From Gaeumannomyces sp. JS-464 (taxonomy: Eukaryota; Ascomycota; Sordariomycetes; Magnaporthales; Magnaporthaceae), in the NCBI GenBank assembly GCA_002197995.1, contig NGZR01000002.1:2232001-2296000 (forward strand): 64,000 bases of DNA, read 5' to 3'. Shown here piece by piece: positions 23,077 to 35,508 of the stretch (within the stretch, counting starts at the first letter, position 1; every line of letters starts with the position of its first letter). The notes beneath the pieces are model-generated. The model was not told where the DNA came from. It saw only the letters and a program-made list of their open reading frames with translations, and ran no database searches. The translations under genes and the position numbers were made by a program.

Positions 23077-26000
23077 CTAGTCGACGACAGCAAGCATGAC
23101 CGAACGGCAGAAACCTGAAGAGCTCAGATGTAGAACAATATCCTCATGCACCCGTATCGCCCGCCTCGCCTTCTCCCGTACCCTCTTGCGCGCCTCGTCC
23201 AGCACGTTCTGCGCCTTCTCCCTCTCGGCCTCGTCGCGGATCCTCCCGATCTGCGCCCCGTCGAGCGGCGGGTGCTGGTCCACGGCCGCCGGGTTGACGG
23301 CCGCGTCGCAGGCGATGTAGCAGCGCGCGCGCTCGCACAGGATGTCGGCGTAGTAGGTCGGCGTCACGATGCTGACCGCCTTGGTCGCCCGCCCAAAAGC
23401 GTAGCACAGGCTGTGCGTCAGCGCCTCCAGCTCGTCGGCGGGTTCCTCGCGCCACCGCTGCCGCTGCCGCTGCCGCTGCCGCCGAGGCTACTGAGGCTGC
23501 CGCCGCCGGCCCTATGTAGGACGCCCCCTATGCTGCCGATGCCGCCGCGGCCCTGCAGCGGAAGCCTCATGGGCGACTTGCCCTTGCTCGGGCCCTGCGG
23601 TGAGCCGGATGCCTTGGGCTCGGCAGGCGACGCGCCTGGGGATTCGGGTTGCTTGCCGCCGCCGCCGCCCTTGGGGCTGAAGATATCGTCGCGGACGACG
23701 ATGTAATGCGCAGGCCGCGCGGTGCCCTTGACCGCCGAGTGCGACTGTAGGTAAAAGTCCCACACCCGCGCCTCGGTGACTCTCGTGTCAACCACGGTCC
23801 CCGGCCTGGCGTTCCCCCTGTCCGTCTCGCCCTCCACGGCCGGGTAGAAGTGGGTGTGGTGCCTCTTGCCGACGATGACGACCGTCATCCTGGGCAGGGC
23901 CGCGCCCGCGCTTTCGTACACCTCGACGCAGGCCCCGTCCAGGTCGGGGATCTCGTGGCGCAGGACGAGCCGGTACTGGCCCTCGGAGACGCCGTCGCAG
24001 TAGACGATGATGTTTTCGGGCAGGCGGCCGCCGTTGTGGGCGCTCCAGAGACGCAGGCGGCGGCGCAGCGTGCCGCGCAGCTCCGAGACCATCTCGTCGC
24101 GCGTCTGCGACTGCACCGCCACCTCGCCCGGCCACTGGCCCAGCTCCGCGTCCCGGCTGGCCACCATGGCGGCGATGCTGGGCGTCGTGACGCTCTGGCC
24201 CGGCGACGGGTGTGTCGCGTCGATGCCTACGACCATGGTCTTGCCCTGAGCCACCAGGCCGAGGTTCGAGGGCGACACGCGGTGATTGACTGGAGCAGGA
24301 TAATTTCTGGTGTCAGTACGTGCGGCGACGGATTCTCCTTATGCAAGGGAAGAAGACGCACCGCCGCCAAGCTTGATGTTGATCTTCATCGCCAGGTGGG
24401 ATCGGACATCCCACTTTTGTTGGTCGGCAATCTTGTTGCGCAGTGCACACACCGTCTGCACCCCATAGACCACGTCTCCAAGGTACTTGATGCTGTTGTA
24501 AGTGGCCGTATCGTCGTCGGAAAGCACCAACAGAGCGAAATCGACTTTTGCCTGGACGGCATGCTTGAAAATGGCACCGATCTTCTCGTGGTTGAGCTTC
24601 GTATCATTCTGGCCGAGGAGGCAAAAGTTGTTCGAGCCCAGATCAGTCGGCTGAGCAAGTGACAGCCCGGTCTGTTCGAGCGTCTGTCGGTACAGAATTT
24701 TGCAGCCGTCTATGCCGAGACTAGGGTCACCACTCCTACGCAGGATAACGTATGTCCGGGTGACTCTGTCGTTGGGTTTCACGCCCTGGTTGGGGGTTCG
24801 TGATCCTAGGTTTGACTGTTTGCACAAAGTATTTCCCTTGTGTCATTTTCCAGCCGCCGTCCCGAATACCCGGCCGTTCGCCCCTGAAGTACTCGAGGGC
24901 TGGGCATTGAAGAATTCGGGCGGGGACCGTGATCAGGCTGTTCTTCACAGAGAATCCTGCTTGCGTCTGGTGTCATCGGTGCAGCCATGGTTAGATCCGT
25001 GCCACCAGCTTGTTGTGCAACGCCCGACTATGCCGTTTGGTGTCTGTCACCAGCTAATGCGCGATCCAGGACGTACCAGTTGCTCGTTCTTGTCCGAGGC
25101 ACCGACAATATCCAGGCCGCTCCCCACGATCGAGGCCGCGTTCAGGTCCGGCGTGCGGACTGCAAAGTTGATCATGTCTTTGGTCTGCGTCGGGCGGAGA
25201 TTTCCCTTCCACAACTGACCCGGAAGAACAAAGCAAGCTTCCGCTGGGACGTACGACGGGGCGCCCAGCGTCCCATGACTGATGACTGGCCAATCGTCGG
25301 ATGCCTGTTGTTTGTAGGCTGGCAGATAGGTAGTCAGCCTCCCGGGTTTCAGCTGCTTCGTGTCACCACTGTTCGGCCGGGATGGAGTCCTTGACGCCGA
25401 GATATCGGTACTTACTTGTTCTGAAATATTCAGACACCGAAACGAAACTGTTTCGTGTGAGCATTCTTGTCGACCTTCCGGAAGCGCACCTCTCGGGGCC
25501 CCGCGCCGCCCCTCTTGACATGGACGAAGCCCGTAGGTTTTCCAGTGCTCTTGTCTGTACCATCCCTGGATGTAGCAACGCCGAATATGGTTTTTACTCG
25601 GCCATCGAGATGCCTGAGTTGGATCTTGAGCTTGCTGAGGAATTCGCTCAGCGCCAGTGGGGACGTTCTCCCATGGCTTGGGTCAAATGCGTGGATTATC
25701 GTCGTGAGAGGTGCCCCCTGGTAGAAACAGGCATGCGTGACGTTGACGTTGATCAGCATACGACCCGTCGCGGGCCGAACGCTCGAGAAGAAGCCACGGA
25801 CGGCCTCGAGGCCGGCGGTCAGATCATACTTTTCCTGCTTGTTGTCCAGCAGGAAAGTCCTGTTGGCACCGATGGCCTTGACGTTGGGACCCTGGGCTTT
25901 GATCTTGACGTAGTGGTTGAGAAAGATGTTGAGAGCCTGCAACATCTCCTCCTTGTCGCCGTAGTGGAGCTCGGGACCTCTGACGTGAGGTACCTGCACA

Positions 26001-27156
26001 GAGTGGCGACGCTCAAGACCTTCTGTAGCTTGATCACGACCTTGTATTTCTGGGTATTGTCCGCGGGAGTCTGCTGATTCTCGTGTCTGAACCTCACTCC
26101 GAACTCCTTCAGGACCGTCGAGGTTCCTTCGTCGTCAACCAGAATGTTGTCGCGCGAGACAATGAAAGTCTTGAAGTCCGAAACGATGGATCCCTTGAAC
26201 TTCTGTAGCTCCTCGTCCTCGAGAAGTAGCTGGATTATGCGCACTGCCTTGAAGCCGGACTCGTGCGGATCGATCGAGATGCTGTATTTGTAAAGGTCGT
26301 GGCTCGCCTCCGGCGGCGCCTTGCTCTTGTCCGCCCTCGGGGGGTTTCCTCGGCCACCTTTGCCCTTGCCCTTGCCCTTGCTTCCTCCTGGCTGCTCGAC
26401 TCGAGCCTCCTGGGCGCCCTTGAATCCCGAGATGTTCAACTGCACATAGTTGGCCTAGAGTTTGGTAAACTTTCCCTGGTACCGTAGGCTGGACGCTGCG
26501 GCAGCGGTACGGTCAAGTCTCCGGCGTCCTCCTCCTGCGGCTCGCTGTCGCCAGGAGCAATCTTGGCATGGCCCTCAAGAATGAGCGGAGCATTTTGTCC
26601 TGGCTGAGCACTTGATGTTGCCGTGAGGATAGCGTTCTCTATTTTCTCCACGTCCTCACTCGGTGGCGGTGGGCCGGATCCAGGTCTGTTTAAGAGTTAG
26701 AGAATGGCTATCAGTACTGCTATCCCCTCAGCCTCCTGACTGTGGTATATAGGCGGCCCGGGTAAGCGGGAGGGCAGAATTGGGCATGACTTACGAGAAG
26801 ATTGGAGGGTTTGTGGGGTTAAAGACCGGAGGCCTCCCGCCTCTTCCTCCAGCAAAGCCACCACCTTCCCGAGGGCTTGCAGGATAGCTTCCTCTGCCAA
26901 GAGGACTTCCAGGATAGCTGCTCCCGCTTCCGGGGCTTCCGGGATAGCTGCCCTCACCCCTAGGGCTCCCAGGATATCCGCCCCCGCCCCGGGGGCTTCC
27001 GAGAGATCCGGCTCCTCTTCCAGGGCTTCCATCGGAGCCGCGTCCCCTGCTAGGACTCGCTCCTCCGCGAAAGCTGCCTCTTCCTCTTCCGCCCCTAGGG
27101 CTGCCTCCTTCGGCGCCCACCCCGCCTCTGGGGCTACCTCGGTAGTAGCCGCTCAT
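23077..27156 (-). CDS. Argonaute (QDE-2-type) with intact DEDH tetrad
   Basis: Small-RNA-guided slicer. Order: RG/G-rich N-terminus (1-120), N domain, PAZ (closing with TVSEYF-like SVSEYFRT and YVPAEACFVLPGQ), linker (SVKNSLITVPARIL), MID, PIWI. Slicer residues: D847 (GIDATHPSPG), E889 (TRDEMVSEL), D922 (YCDGVSEGQY), H1008 (ARPAHYIVV). Residues about 1018-1094 are a Gly/Ser/Pro-rich insert before LTHSLCYAFGRATKAVS. Introns read: 24290-24361, 24957-25076, 25319-25415, 26686-26794. Indels: missing bases near 26476, 25975, at the 24957-25076 splice junction and near 23440; extra T near 25450 and 24826. An in-frame TAG (26455-26457, about codon 198) falls where Trp is expected in KL-ANYVQL. One extra base near 23134 would instead end the protein at 23124 in FYI, a common Argonaute C-terminus. 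About 1211-1227 aa. Confidence 0.9.
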
Positions 27157-28552
27157 TGTCGTGCTTGTACTTGCTTCCGCGTAAGGGCTGTGGCATGCGA
27201 CATCTTGAGCTAGCGACAGGAAGACTCGTCGACATCTTGGTATTTATAGGAAATCCGAGCAGGCTCGCCATGGGCGTTTCTTCTAGACGGTTCTTGTTTC
27301 ACTGCGGAGAGTAGATGCAGCAGGAAGGAAGTGTCTCTCTTCCCTGCCCCTGGGATGTTTGGGGCGTAGACATCATGGTGAAGGCTGAAAATCGAGAGCC
27401 TCGTCGCCGAGCTGGGCTCCATGGACAATAGCCCGAATGCCAGCCTACCTGCGCGGGCGGTGTTGGATATTGAAGCAAGCAGTTCCTTGAGTGCGGAGCT
27501 GGTCTCGAAGTCTTGGCTTCCTGCCGTTCTTCTTGGCAGGACTGTAGGACTGTGGTGAATGGGTTGGCCCTGGCTGTCTGGTTTGGTGTCGAGAGTGGAC
27601 GGGCGTGGTTGGAGGGAGTTGCCTGTGGTGCACCGTCCGTGAGGAAATTGATGCGCACGCTAACTGGAGATTCTGGAGCAAGCCAAAAAATCTAGTGCTG
27701 TTACCCCTGAACCACGCCCATTAGGTCCGGCCAATAACATCTTGTCGCGATGGATCTCTGCCCCATTTCGATTTGCGCCATGCACATTGAAGTTAGGAGC
27801 TGTTTGGTTCTCTGGGATTTCCCAATTCCCTCAGAGATACTACGATGTTAGCGCCACCCACCAATACCGGACATTGACTGACTGCTCGCCGCATTGTCGG
27901 GACCAGCGTTAATGGCCGCCGAAGCCCATTATCTTCTGCAGTATCCCTGCGCTTCCGCAATGCGGTCCCGTGGCAGGGTAGAGCGGGTGGGACGTGTGCA
28001 CTGGTCAGGTGTTCGCCAGGCATAATGTCTCGGCCAGTACTGCCACGCTCTCAAGCAATGCAGCCACCAGACTTCGGGTAGCATTCTCTCAAGCGCGCGA
28101 TGGCTGCCTCCCAAGCTCCGCTGATCATCCTGAGGCACGTTTCCATCCTCTTGGATGTCGGCGCCCGCCACGAAAGAAGGGGTCCAACGGGCCGAATGAT
28201 TGGACCCCGCATGTGCCCTGTCGACGAACCCCTGCAGGGCTCCCGCGGTCGCCCCTCGTCTAGCCCGCAGATGCCGGGGCGAACCACACAGTCCACCAGG
28301 TCCGCAGCAATTTTGGCCGCAGCCAGTCAAGATGCGCCACCGTGATCCTCAGCATCGGCGCCTCGAAGCCCAGATGACACCTTCCCCAATCGTCGCCGAC
28401 CCTGGCTCGTGGAGCCGTCAGGAACACCCGGACTGCCGAGCAGGATGCTCGTTGATAAGGGACAAGATGGTCGGTCCCGTCGTGGCGGCGGAAGGAGGGG
28501 GAGGGGCCCAACGCCCCTTTGAGCCAGCCTGCTGTCGCGGCTGCTCGTCGTC
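27157..28552. other. Intergenic region between divergent Argonaute and GH55-PLC genes
   Basis: This 1.4-kb span should hold both promoters. I see no supported gene: the open frames on both strands lack recognisable domains and overlap each other. The part nearest Argonaute (27157-27700) could be its 5' leader. Confidence 0.45.
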
Positions 28553-31500
28553 ATGTTCGGCCACATCTTCTTCGCGTTAGCCACTGCTTTGCTATGTTTC
28601 TGGCCACCCGCGGCGGCTGCTCTCGTTGCACCAAGGGATGTCGACGCCGAGTCGTGGACAAAGGCAGGCAGACACCTTGATAGCTTCCTGAGCGCCAGGA
28701 GCCCGACGAACCAGTCCGAGCTGGAGAGCGCGCGCCTTCTCGTCCAGGCCGCGATAGCCGAGACCAGCGTCCGTAACCAGGCGCGCGTCCGGCACCCGCT
28801 TCGGAACACCTACTATGCCGACCCCGCCGCCGCCGACTCCCCTCTGCTGCGCGAGCGCGACATAGACGGGCAGAACGCCAGCTTCACCACTCAGATGCTG
28901 AGCCCAGCGCCGGCGCTACTTAAAATCAGCGATCAGGTCGCTTCTGCCGCGGCTTTGCTTGCAGAGCTAAGTGCCAGCACTGCGCCAGCCTCGGCGTCGG
29001 TGTTTCGGCGAGCCACCAACAGCAGCAGTAGCGGTCGGAGTGGCTTCTGGATGGGAGATATTTCCCGGCAACATGACAGCTCCTCTTCCCATCAAGTCTT
29101 CCGCAACGTTCGCGACTTTGGCGCAAAAGGGGATGGCCGGACCGACGACACCATGGCCATCAGGCGCGCAATCCTGTCTGCCTCAAGCGGCACACGAAAC
29201 ATCGAGGCGCGCTGGCCAGGCACTCCCGGAGTGAGAAACGCCATTGTGTACTTGCCTTCCGGCACGTACCTCGTCAGCGGCACCATCCCGGCTCTGCCTG
29301 CGACCCAGATCATCGGCGACGCGACTGACTTCCCAGTACTCAAAGCCGCCCCGAGTTTCGTCGGTATGGGCGTCATCTCTACCAACGAGCTAAACCCTAG
29401 CGGAGAGGCATCCCAAAAGAGACAACACTACCGACAGATCCGCAACCTGGTCATCGACATCACGGCGGCGTCGCACGGCGCCCACATCAGCGGCATTCAC
29501 TGGCAAGCGTCCGAGGCCTCGAGCATCCAGCGCGTTGAGGTGCGCGCTGCCGACCCGCGCGCAGCGCCCGGCGGCAAGACGACCCAGATGGGCATCTTCA
29601 CCGAGGACGGTAGCGGCGGGCAGATCAGCGACGTGGTCATTCGGGGAGGCAACGTCGGGATTCTGGCGGGCAACTCGCAGTTCGCGGCACAAAGAATCCG
29701 GATCAGCGGCTGCACCACCGCGGTCCAACTGCTCTGGGATTTCGGCGGCGTCTGGAAAGGCGTCGACGTTCGGGAAGCAGAGGTAGGCTTCCGTCTTGCA
29801 GGCGGCAACGCGGATGAAAACAGCAGCAGCGGCTACCTCGGCTCCGCCTACATCATGGACTCCACGTTCACCAACGTTGGTACCGCGGTTCGGAACGCTC
29901 CAGTCTCTGTTGAGCCCGGAACTGGAACTACAAGTGTAACGCTGGACAACGTGCTTTTCGACCGCGTCACCAACCGTGTTTTCGACGGCGAGAAAGAGTA
30001 CGTCGAGGGTCGCCCGTCGACGCTGGATACATGGACCCTGGGACCTATATATCTGTCACTCCCGAAAGGGATCTCTCGCTTGGATACGAATTCCAGACGC
30101 CTCGCGAACCGACGTTGCTGGCAGATTATAACATCGCCGCCAAGAGCAGCAACGGCACAGCAAGCCTTCCCAAACGGCCCTTCTTCGAGAAGCCGAAGCC
30201 ACAGTACACCACCGTTCCTGCCAGCTCCTGGGTCCACATGAAGGCCTTCGCCAAAGGCGACGGAAGGACAGACGACACGGCCGCTTTTCAAAAGGCATTG
30301 GACGGCAAGGGCTACATCTTCGTGGACTCGGGCCAATATCTACTCACCGACACCGTGACAATTCACCCGGGGACCATCCTCGTTGGAGAGGCATGGCCCA
30401 AAATTGTGGCTTCTGGGCCCAAATTCTCAGACACCAGGTAAGCTTCTTCCAGCGGTCACGGCGTTTTCGTGCTTCGTGGCACTCTAACATTCCTCCAAAG
30501 CAATCTCCGACCTCTTGTCAAGGTTGGTGACGAAGGCAGCGTCGGCGCAGTAGAGCTCCAAGATCTGCTATTCACCACCAAAGGGGTGACGGCTGGAGTA
30601 AAGGTTATCGAGTGGAACATCAAGGCCGACAAGAGCGGAAATGCCGGCATGTGGGGTAGGTAAAGCATCCTCTGGTTGTCGTCGCCCCCATCTTCCCCTA
30701 TTTACACCGGGCACCATTGGATGCTAAAACTCGAGGAACAAGACTGCCATGTCCGGATTGGTGGTACTGCGCAGACCGAGGAAATTCCAGCAGCGTGTGC
30801 ATCCTCGTCCAAGGCCGGCACGAATCCGACCTGCCAAGGGGCGTCGGTGCTAATTCACATTGCTCCAGGGGCGTCAGCCTACCTGGAAGGGGTCTGGCTG
30901 TGGGCTGCAGATCGACTGATTGAGTAAGCATTTCCTCTATTTTCTGTACGCAGCACCATGCACATATCTAACCCTACCCTCTCCTGGCCATTAGCGCCGC
31001 CGAGCTGGTAAATAATGCCGACGACAAAGCTGGAGTCCAGTTTCTCTCTGTCCCCCGGGGCGTCCTTGTCGAGAGCCAGGCACCTACCTGGATGTACGGG
31101 ATCTCCATGCAACATGCTTCGATGTACCAGTACAACTTCCACAATTCCAAGAGGGTCGTCGTTTCCATGCTGCAGGCAGAGTCACCCTCTGTCAAACCTG
31201 AACCTGTGTCGACGCTACCTGGGTCCAACGCGACTGCTGTGCTTCCTGGAGACCCCGGAGCCCCGGGCCCCGCGGATCCTGGGCTACCGTTGTTCAGGGC
31301 ACCAAGGACGTTTTCATGGCGGGCCTCGGCCTCTACTCCTGGTTCTCCCAGGGATCAACTGCTTGCAGTAGGCGTCCCATGTCTTTTGAGGCCTCGATAA
31401 AGAGCCTGACTAACACTCTGTTCCCTCAGTCTCAAGCCAAACATGCCAGGACGCCTTGATCCTGATGCAGAACAACACCAACCTTGCACTGCACAACCTC

Positions 31501-33307
31501 GTCACGATTGGCGCCAGGAATAGCATCGATCTCTCGGACGGCGCCCAAGTGACCGCGAGCGAGAACCTCGCCATCAACGCTCATCCAAACTGGAGCCAAG
31601 TCGCTGTCGTATACCCGATACAAAACACGGCCGATGCCATGGCGTGCAGGGACCTGGGCAACTGGCCAGCCACTCCCCCGAACGGCAAGTTTCGGAATGC
31701 CGATTTCAATGACAACAACCGCTTCTTTGTCACCATGGTCAACGGCAGCCCTTATCGGCTGTCTTTGACTCGGAAGAGCTCGTACCAGATGACCGAGTTC
31801 ACATATGCGGACGTGGACCCAGGGTTTAGCCCACAATTTTCCATGTACTACGGCCCGGGAACGTTCGTCGACACTAATGGCGAGGCTGTGAGTCCCGCCT
31901 TGGATAGTACTGTCGTCAGGTTAGCGTGGAGGACGATAGAAAGCTAACCCAAGACACCAGTACTACCGGCTCGAGGGCACCAGTAAAACATTCCAGATTC
32001 ATGGCACGACCAACGATAACGACCCGAAATACAAACTCCGCGCGAGATATGTCTTCGACGGCATGTCGGCGAACGGGGTGCCCCAAGGATCAAGACAGGA
32101 GCTTAGATCAAGGGGCGGCGAGCGGGCAGTCAACTTCGTCCTTACCGGCAGCGAGAAGGTCGGGTACTGGGCGAGTGTGAACCCGCCTGTCGCATGGATG
32201 AATGCGCTACTCCCGATAATTGGCGGCAGGAAACTAAAGCACATCTCCATGCTGGGCTCTCACAACGCCGGAATCTCCTTTAGGAATGGAGGTAGGTCTG
32301 TCCTCGTCTGCGGTTTGCATCTGACCCTCTTGGAAAATATCTAACGTCGGCACAACCTTTCCAGGAACCATTGGCCCTGAAGCTGCTTCGCTCTGTCAGG
32401 GGCTGAACATATACGGTCAACTGATGGCCGGTTCGCGCTGGTTCGACATCCGGCCAGTGATCGGAAACGGGGGTCAGCTCCTGACGGGGCATTACAGTGG
32501 GCAGAGAGCGCCTGTGTTCGGCATCAACGGGCAGGCGCTGGCCGATATTGTGGACGACATCAACCGCTTCACCGCGACCAACCCCGAGCTCGTGGTCCTT
32601 TCGCTTTCTCATGGTAGGTCCCCAGCCCCCTTCAATACACCCGGTGGTTGCCATTCTAACGCTGATTCGTCGTCACAGCCATGCAAACTGACGACAGCTA
32701 CCGAGACCTCAATAATGCCGAGTGGGACCGCGTCTTCGACGCCCTTGGGCGACTCAACTCCCGCTGCACCGGGCTCTCGGGCCAGATCCCAGACATGACG
32801 CTCGAGTCGCTGATCGGATCGGGACGCGCCTGCGTCGTAGTGCTCTCTGACGGTGGCAAAGTGCGGCCGGCGCAGGGCATCTACCGGCCCTCGGACAGCT
32901 TCGACTTCCTGGACCACTGGAGCGACAGCGACAAGGTGGCCGACATGACGTCGGACCAGACCGGCTGGGTGCGCGCCAACCGCAACCTCGTCTCGGACGC
33001 GGGCGCGCGCCGCGACCGCTTCCTGATCTCGCAGCACATCCTCACCGTCAAGGCGCTCAACGTGCTGGTGGCGTCCATCGAGAAGTACGCCGTCGAGATC
33101 GCGTACGACGCGCTCTTCTGGCGCGTCTTCTCCGCCTACACGCCATGGAGCTTCCCTAGCGTGCTGCTCATGGACTACGTCGGGATCCTGTACAAGGGCG
33201 ACAGGAGCCTGCTGCCTGAAGCTGGCGAGGCGAGGGCGTTCGTCATGGCTGTTAACGTCGGCCTGGCGAGTCGGAACTGCTGGCTAGGGGGCGGGTCCTT
33301 GGAGTGA
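28553..33307 (+). CDS. Secreted GH55 beta-1,3-glucanase fused to a PI-PLC-X-like phosphodiesterase
   Basis: Residues 1-23 are a signal peptide (MFGHIFFALATALLCFWPPA). Two pectate-lyase-3 type beta-helix starts, FRNVRDFGAKGDGRTDD (about 182) and WVHMKAFAKGDGRTDD (about 559), plus MYGISMQHASMYQYNF and FVTMVNGSPYRLSLT, are the GH55 layout. From about 1105 to the end runs a PI-PLC-X-like domain: ISMLGSHNAGISF, GSRWFDIRPV and GHYSG supply the two histidines and the arginine expected. The junction has no stop or new start: exon 31961-32291 reads from GH55 (YYRLEGTSKTFQIHG) into the PLC start. Introns: 30438-30500, 30656-30742, 30924-30994, 31368-31429, 31888-31960, 32292-32364, 32614-32678. Missing bases near 30034 and 31283; corrected 4263 nt = 1420 aa exactly. 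It would cleave beta-1,3-glucan outside the cell; the lipase half may act on phosphoinositol lipids or GPI anchors (inferred). Confidence 0.9.
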
Positions 33308-33432
33308 TGGTTCAATCTATTACAAACGGCTTTTAGACAATAATGTGTTCGCACTGATCTACGAAGTCTTTCCCCTTCCGAATCACCTGCACCGGAAAGT
33401 CTCCGAACCTCTCGACTACACCAAATCTCTCT

Positions 33433-34755
33433 CTACCTTGTTTGTATATGGCTAGTCGACAAAGTCCCAGCGCTGGCGTCAGCATCTTGGCCTTCTTCCT
33501 GGCCCACAGCCTGCCCCTCGTCCCAATAAAGGGGGGAAGTGGGTGTGATCTGCTTCATCCTCTCCTTGGCAGCCTCTACGGCTTCCTCGTCCACCGCTTC
33601 TCCCTGAAGAGAACACGAGTACTGAAACATGATGAACTGCTCGTCGCCGATTTCGGGCCAGTCGTTTGATCCCCATCTCCAATTGCTCTGGCTCCCTTCG
33701 TAGAGCATGCGCTCGTGTCTGTCGCGAAAGATGTGATGGTCCTTCATGGCAAAATAGGGATCCCACCTGTACCGATTTATCTTGGAGGCAATGATCGGGA
33801 GGGGGCATTCCGGTGGCGCACTGGCGTCTGTCGGGGATTTGAGGAAGTCCATCAGGACCTGGAACTGCTCGTCAGTGGGAGTGTAGAGTGTTCGGGGCGC
33901 GTTCAGACGCGCGTCGTGAAAGTAGACGGCCTTGGACTACGGGAGCAAATACCAAGGTCAGCGACGAACATTTTGGAGGGAATTGTGGTTTCATCCATGT
34001 CCCACCGCGAACGAAACCTGATGTCCTTATGGGGTGGGTGGTACCTCGAGCTCGCTTTCTCCCCGGTCAAACACCGCCACCCCGCCCAGAATCTTTGTTT
34101 CTGCCCAGTAACCTGCAATGTCCGCATCGCCGTCCGGGTACTGCACGGCACTGGTGTAGCATCTGTTGCGGAATGCCGTCTGCGGCAGCGATATCGGAAG
34201 GACGCTGCCACTCAGCAGCTGGATCTGCCTCTGGGCGGCGTACCACTCCCCGTGGAGCTCGTGCTTGTGCGGCCCGCCGTCCATCTGGTAGAGGCTGACG
34301 GCGATGGAATGCAGCGCCACAGCGACCAGCTCGACCAGCCTGAGGCCGTACTCCTTGCCGCCGCTAGACGCCGGCGCGGCCTGGAAGGCGCGCAGGAGCT
34401 GCCCGCGGAACAGCAGCTGGCCGAGGTCCAGGGACCCGCGGAGCCCCCTGACCCTGTCGAGCGAGCCGGCGCAGACGTCGGTGTGGTTCAGCTCGTAGAC
34501 GGGGTGCGACTTGTGCATGCGCATCTCAAACTCCTCCCAGCCCGAGATGGCGGGCAGTCCGTCGGCGAGCTGCGCGTAGGCGGACTCGGCCAGCTCGGTT
34601 GCGAGCAGCCTGTCGACGGCGTTCTTGTACGTGGCCAGGTGTCCGTCTTGGAGAATGCTGGCAGCGGGCAGGAGGTCCAGGCTAGCTAGTGTTGGCCTGG
34701 GCATCGGCTCTGGGTCCTTCAGCTCCCGGAAATAGTCCCTGGACTTCTGTCCCAT
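33433..34755 (-). CDS. Conserved-looking fungal protein of unknown function
   Basis: 404 aa, cytosolic by appearance (no signal peptide or membrane helix). No domain recognised. It begins MGQKSRDYFRELKDPEP, contains LLFRGQLLRAFQAAP, LRLVELVAVALHSIAVSLYQ and GYWAETKILGGVAVFDRG, and ends in an acidic tail. One intron at 33937-34044 (gtacc...cgtag) joins ESELE to SKAVYFHDARLN; both exons are multiples of three and no indel is needed. The start lies only 68 bp from the first Met proposed for the divergent gene at 34824, suggesting a shared promoter. Confidence 0.72.
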
Positions 34756-34823
34756 GCTTGCTGTTGTTGCGTCTAGCCTTTGCCAGTGATCCGAGAGGTG
34801 TGCTCGCGGAAGCGAGGACAGGC
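34756..34823. promoter_or_regulatory. Probable bidirectional promoter
   Basis: The 68 bases between the start codons of the divergent genes at 34755 and 34824 leave room only for a shared promoter, unless the right-hand gene starts further downstream. No specific operator motif is evident. The right-hand start is uncertain, so the span is provisional. Confidence 0.35.
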
Positions 34824-35508
34824 ATGCAGAGCAAGAAGGTAGACCGATTGGGGGGAGAACGGAAGAGAAGAGGAGAGCTGCACTCTCGGGGGGAACCGAC
34901 CGACCTCAATGACGGGGGATCAATCACCACCAAGGAGATTTTGTCGACTACACGACTTTCAACTTCATGTTCGAGGCAACATTTGCGCACGAGCTCTGCC
35001 ACGCATTTGTGGGATACTTGGCCGGCCCTGACCGCTGGCAGGCTTACAGCTACACGCTGCCCAATGTCGTCACCCACCCTGACTACAAGCAGCGAATTCC
35101 GCTGCCCGAGGGGGGCTTCCACGCGGCAGGCGAGTCGGGGCGAGTGCTTGAAGAACTTCTCTATGGCGGCAATCTTGAGTTCTACCGAGATGTCAACCTC
35201 GGAGATGAACAGGTAGTTGGATTCGGCGCAACTACGATTCCTAGTCGATCATCTGCGAGCTGACTGCAACTGAACCGCATTCTCTAGATCAGTCGCTGCC
35301 GCTTGTCGCTGACGCGCGTTCCCTGTCTTTCTCTGACCGGATGAGACTCAACCTCCGGAGCATAGGTTATGGGCAGAACCTGCCGCCCCAGCAGCGTGGC
35401 CAAGGTTCAGGCTCCACGATGGGTCGTCAGATGCACGCTCTCGTTTACAGAGTGACGCTAGATATCGCGTCTCGGATGCGGACATACGCCGGGCTGCGGC
35501 TGAGCTAG
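34824..35508 (+). CDS. Small HExxH protein (putative zinc metallopeptidase-like)
   Basis: Contains FEATFAHELCHAFVGYLAG: the HELCH forms an HExxH zinc-binding motif inside a helix, followed by GGFHAAGESGRVLEELLYGG, where the glutamates of E-SG or LEELL could be the third ligand. The C-terminus is basic (MRLNLRSIGYG, MHALVYRVTLDIASRM). An intron lies at 35213-35287. Missing bases near 34917 (GGGGG run) and at the 35287/35288 junction are needed; corrected length is 203 aa exactly. The Met at 34824 starts a basic leader (MQSKKVDRLGGERKRRG) that may not be translated; the core could start later. The HExxH motif supports a metallopeptidase, but the family is not identified. Confidence 0.6.
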
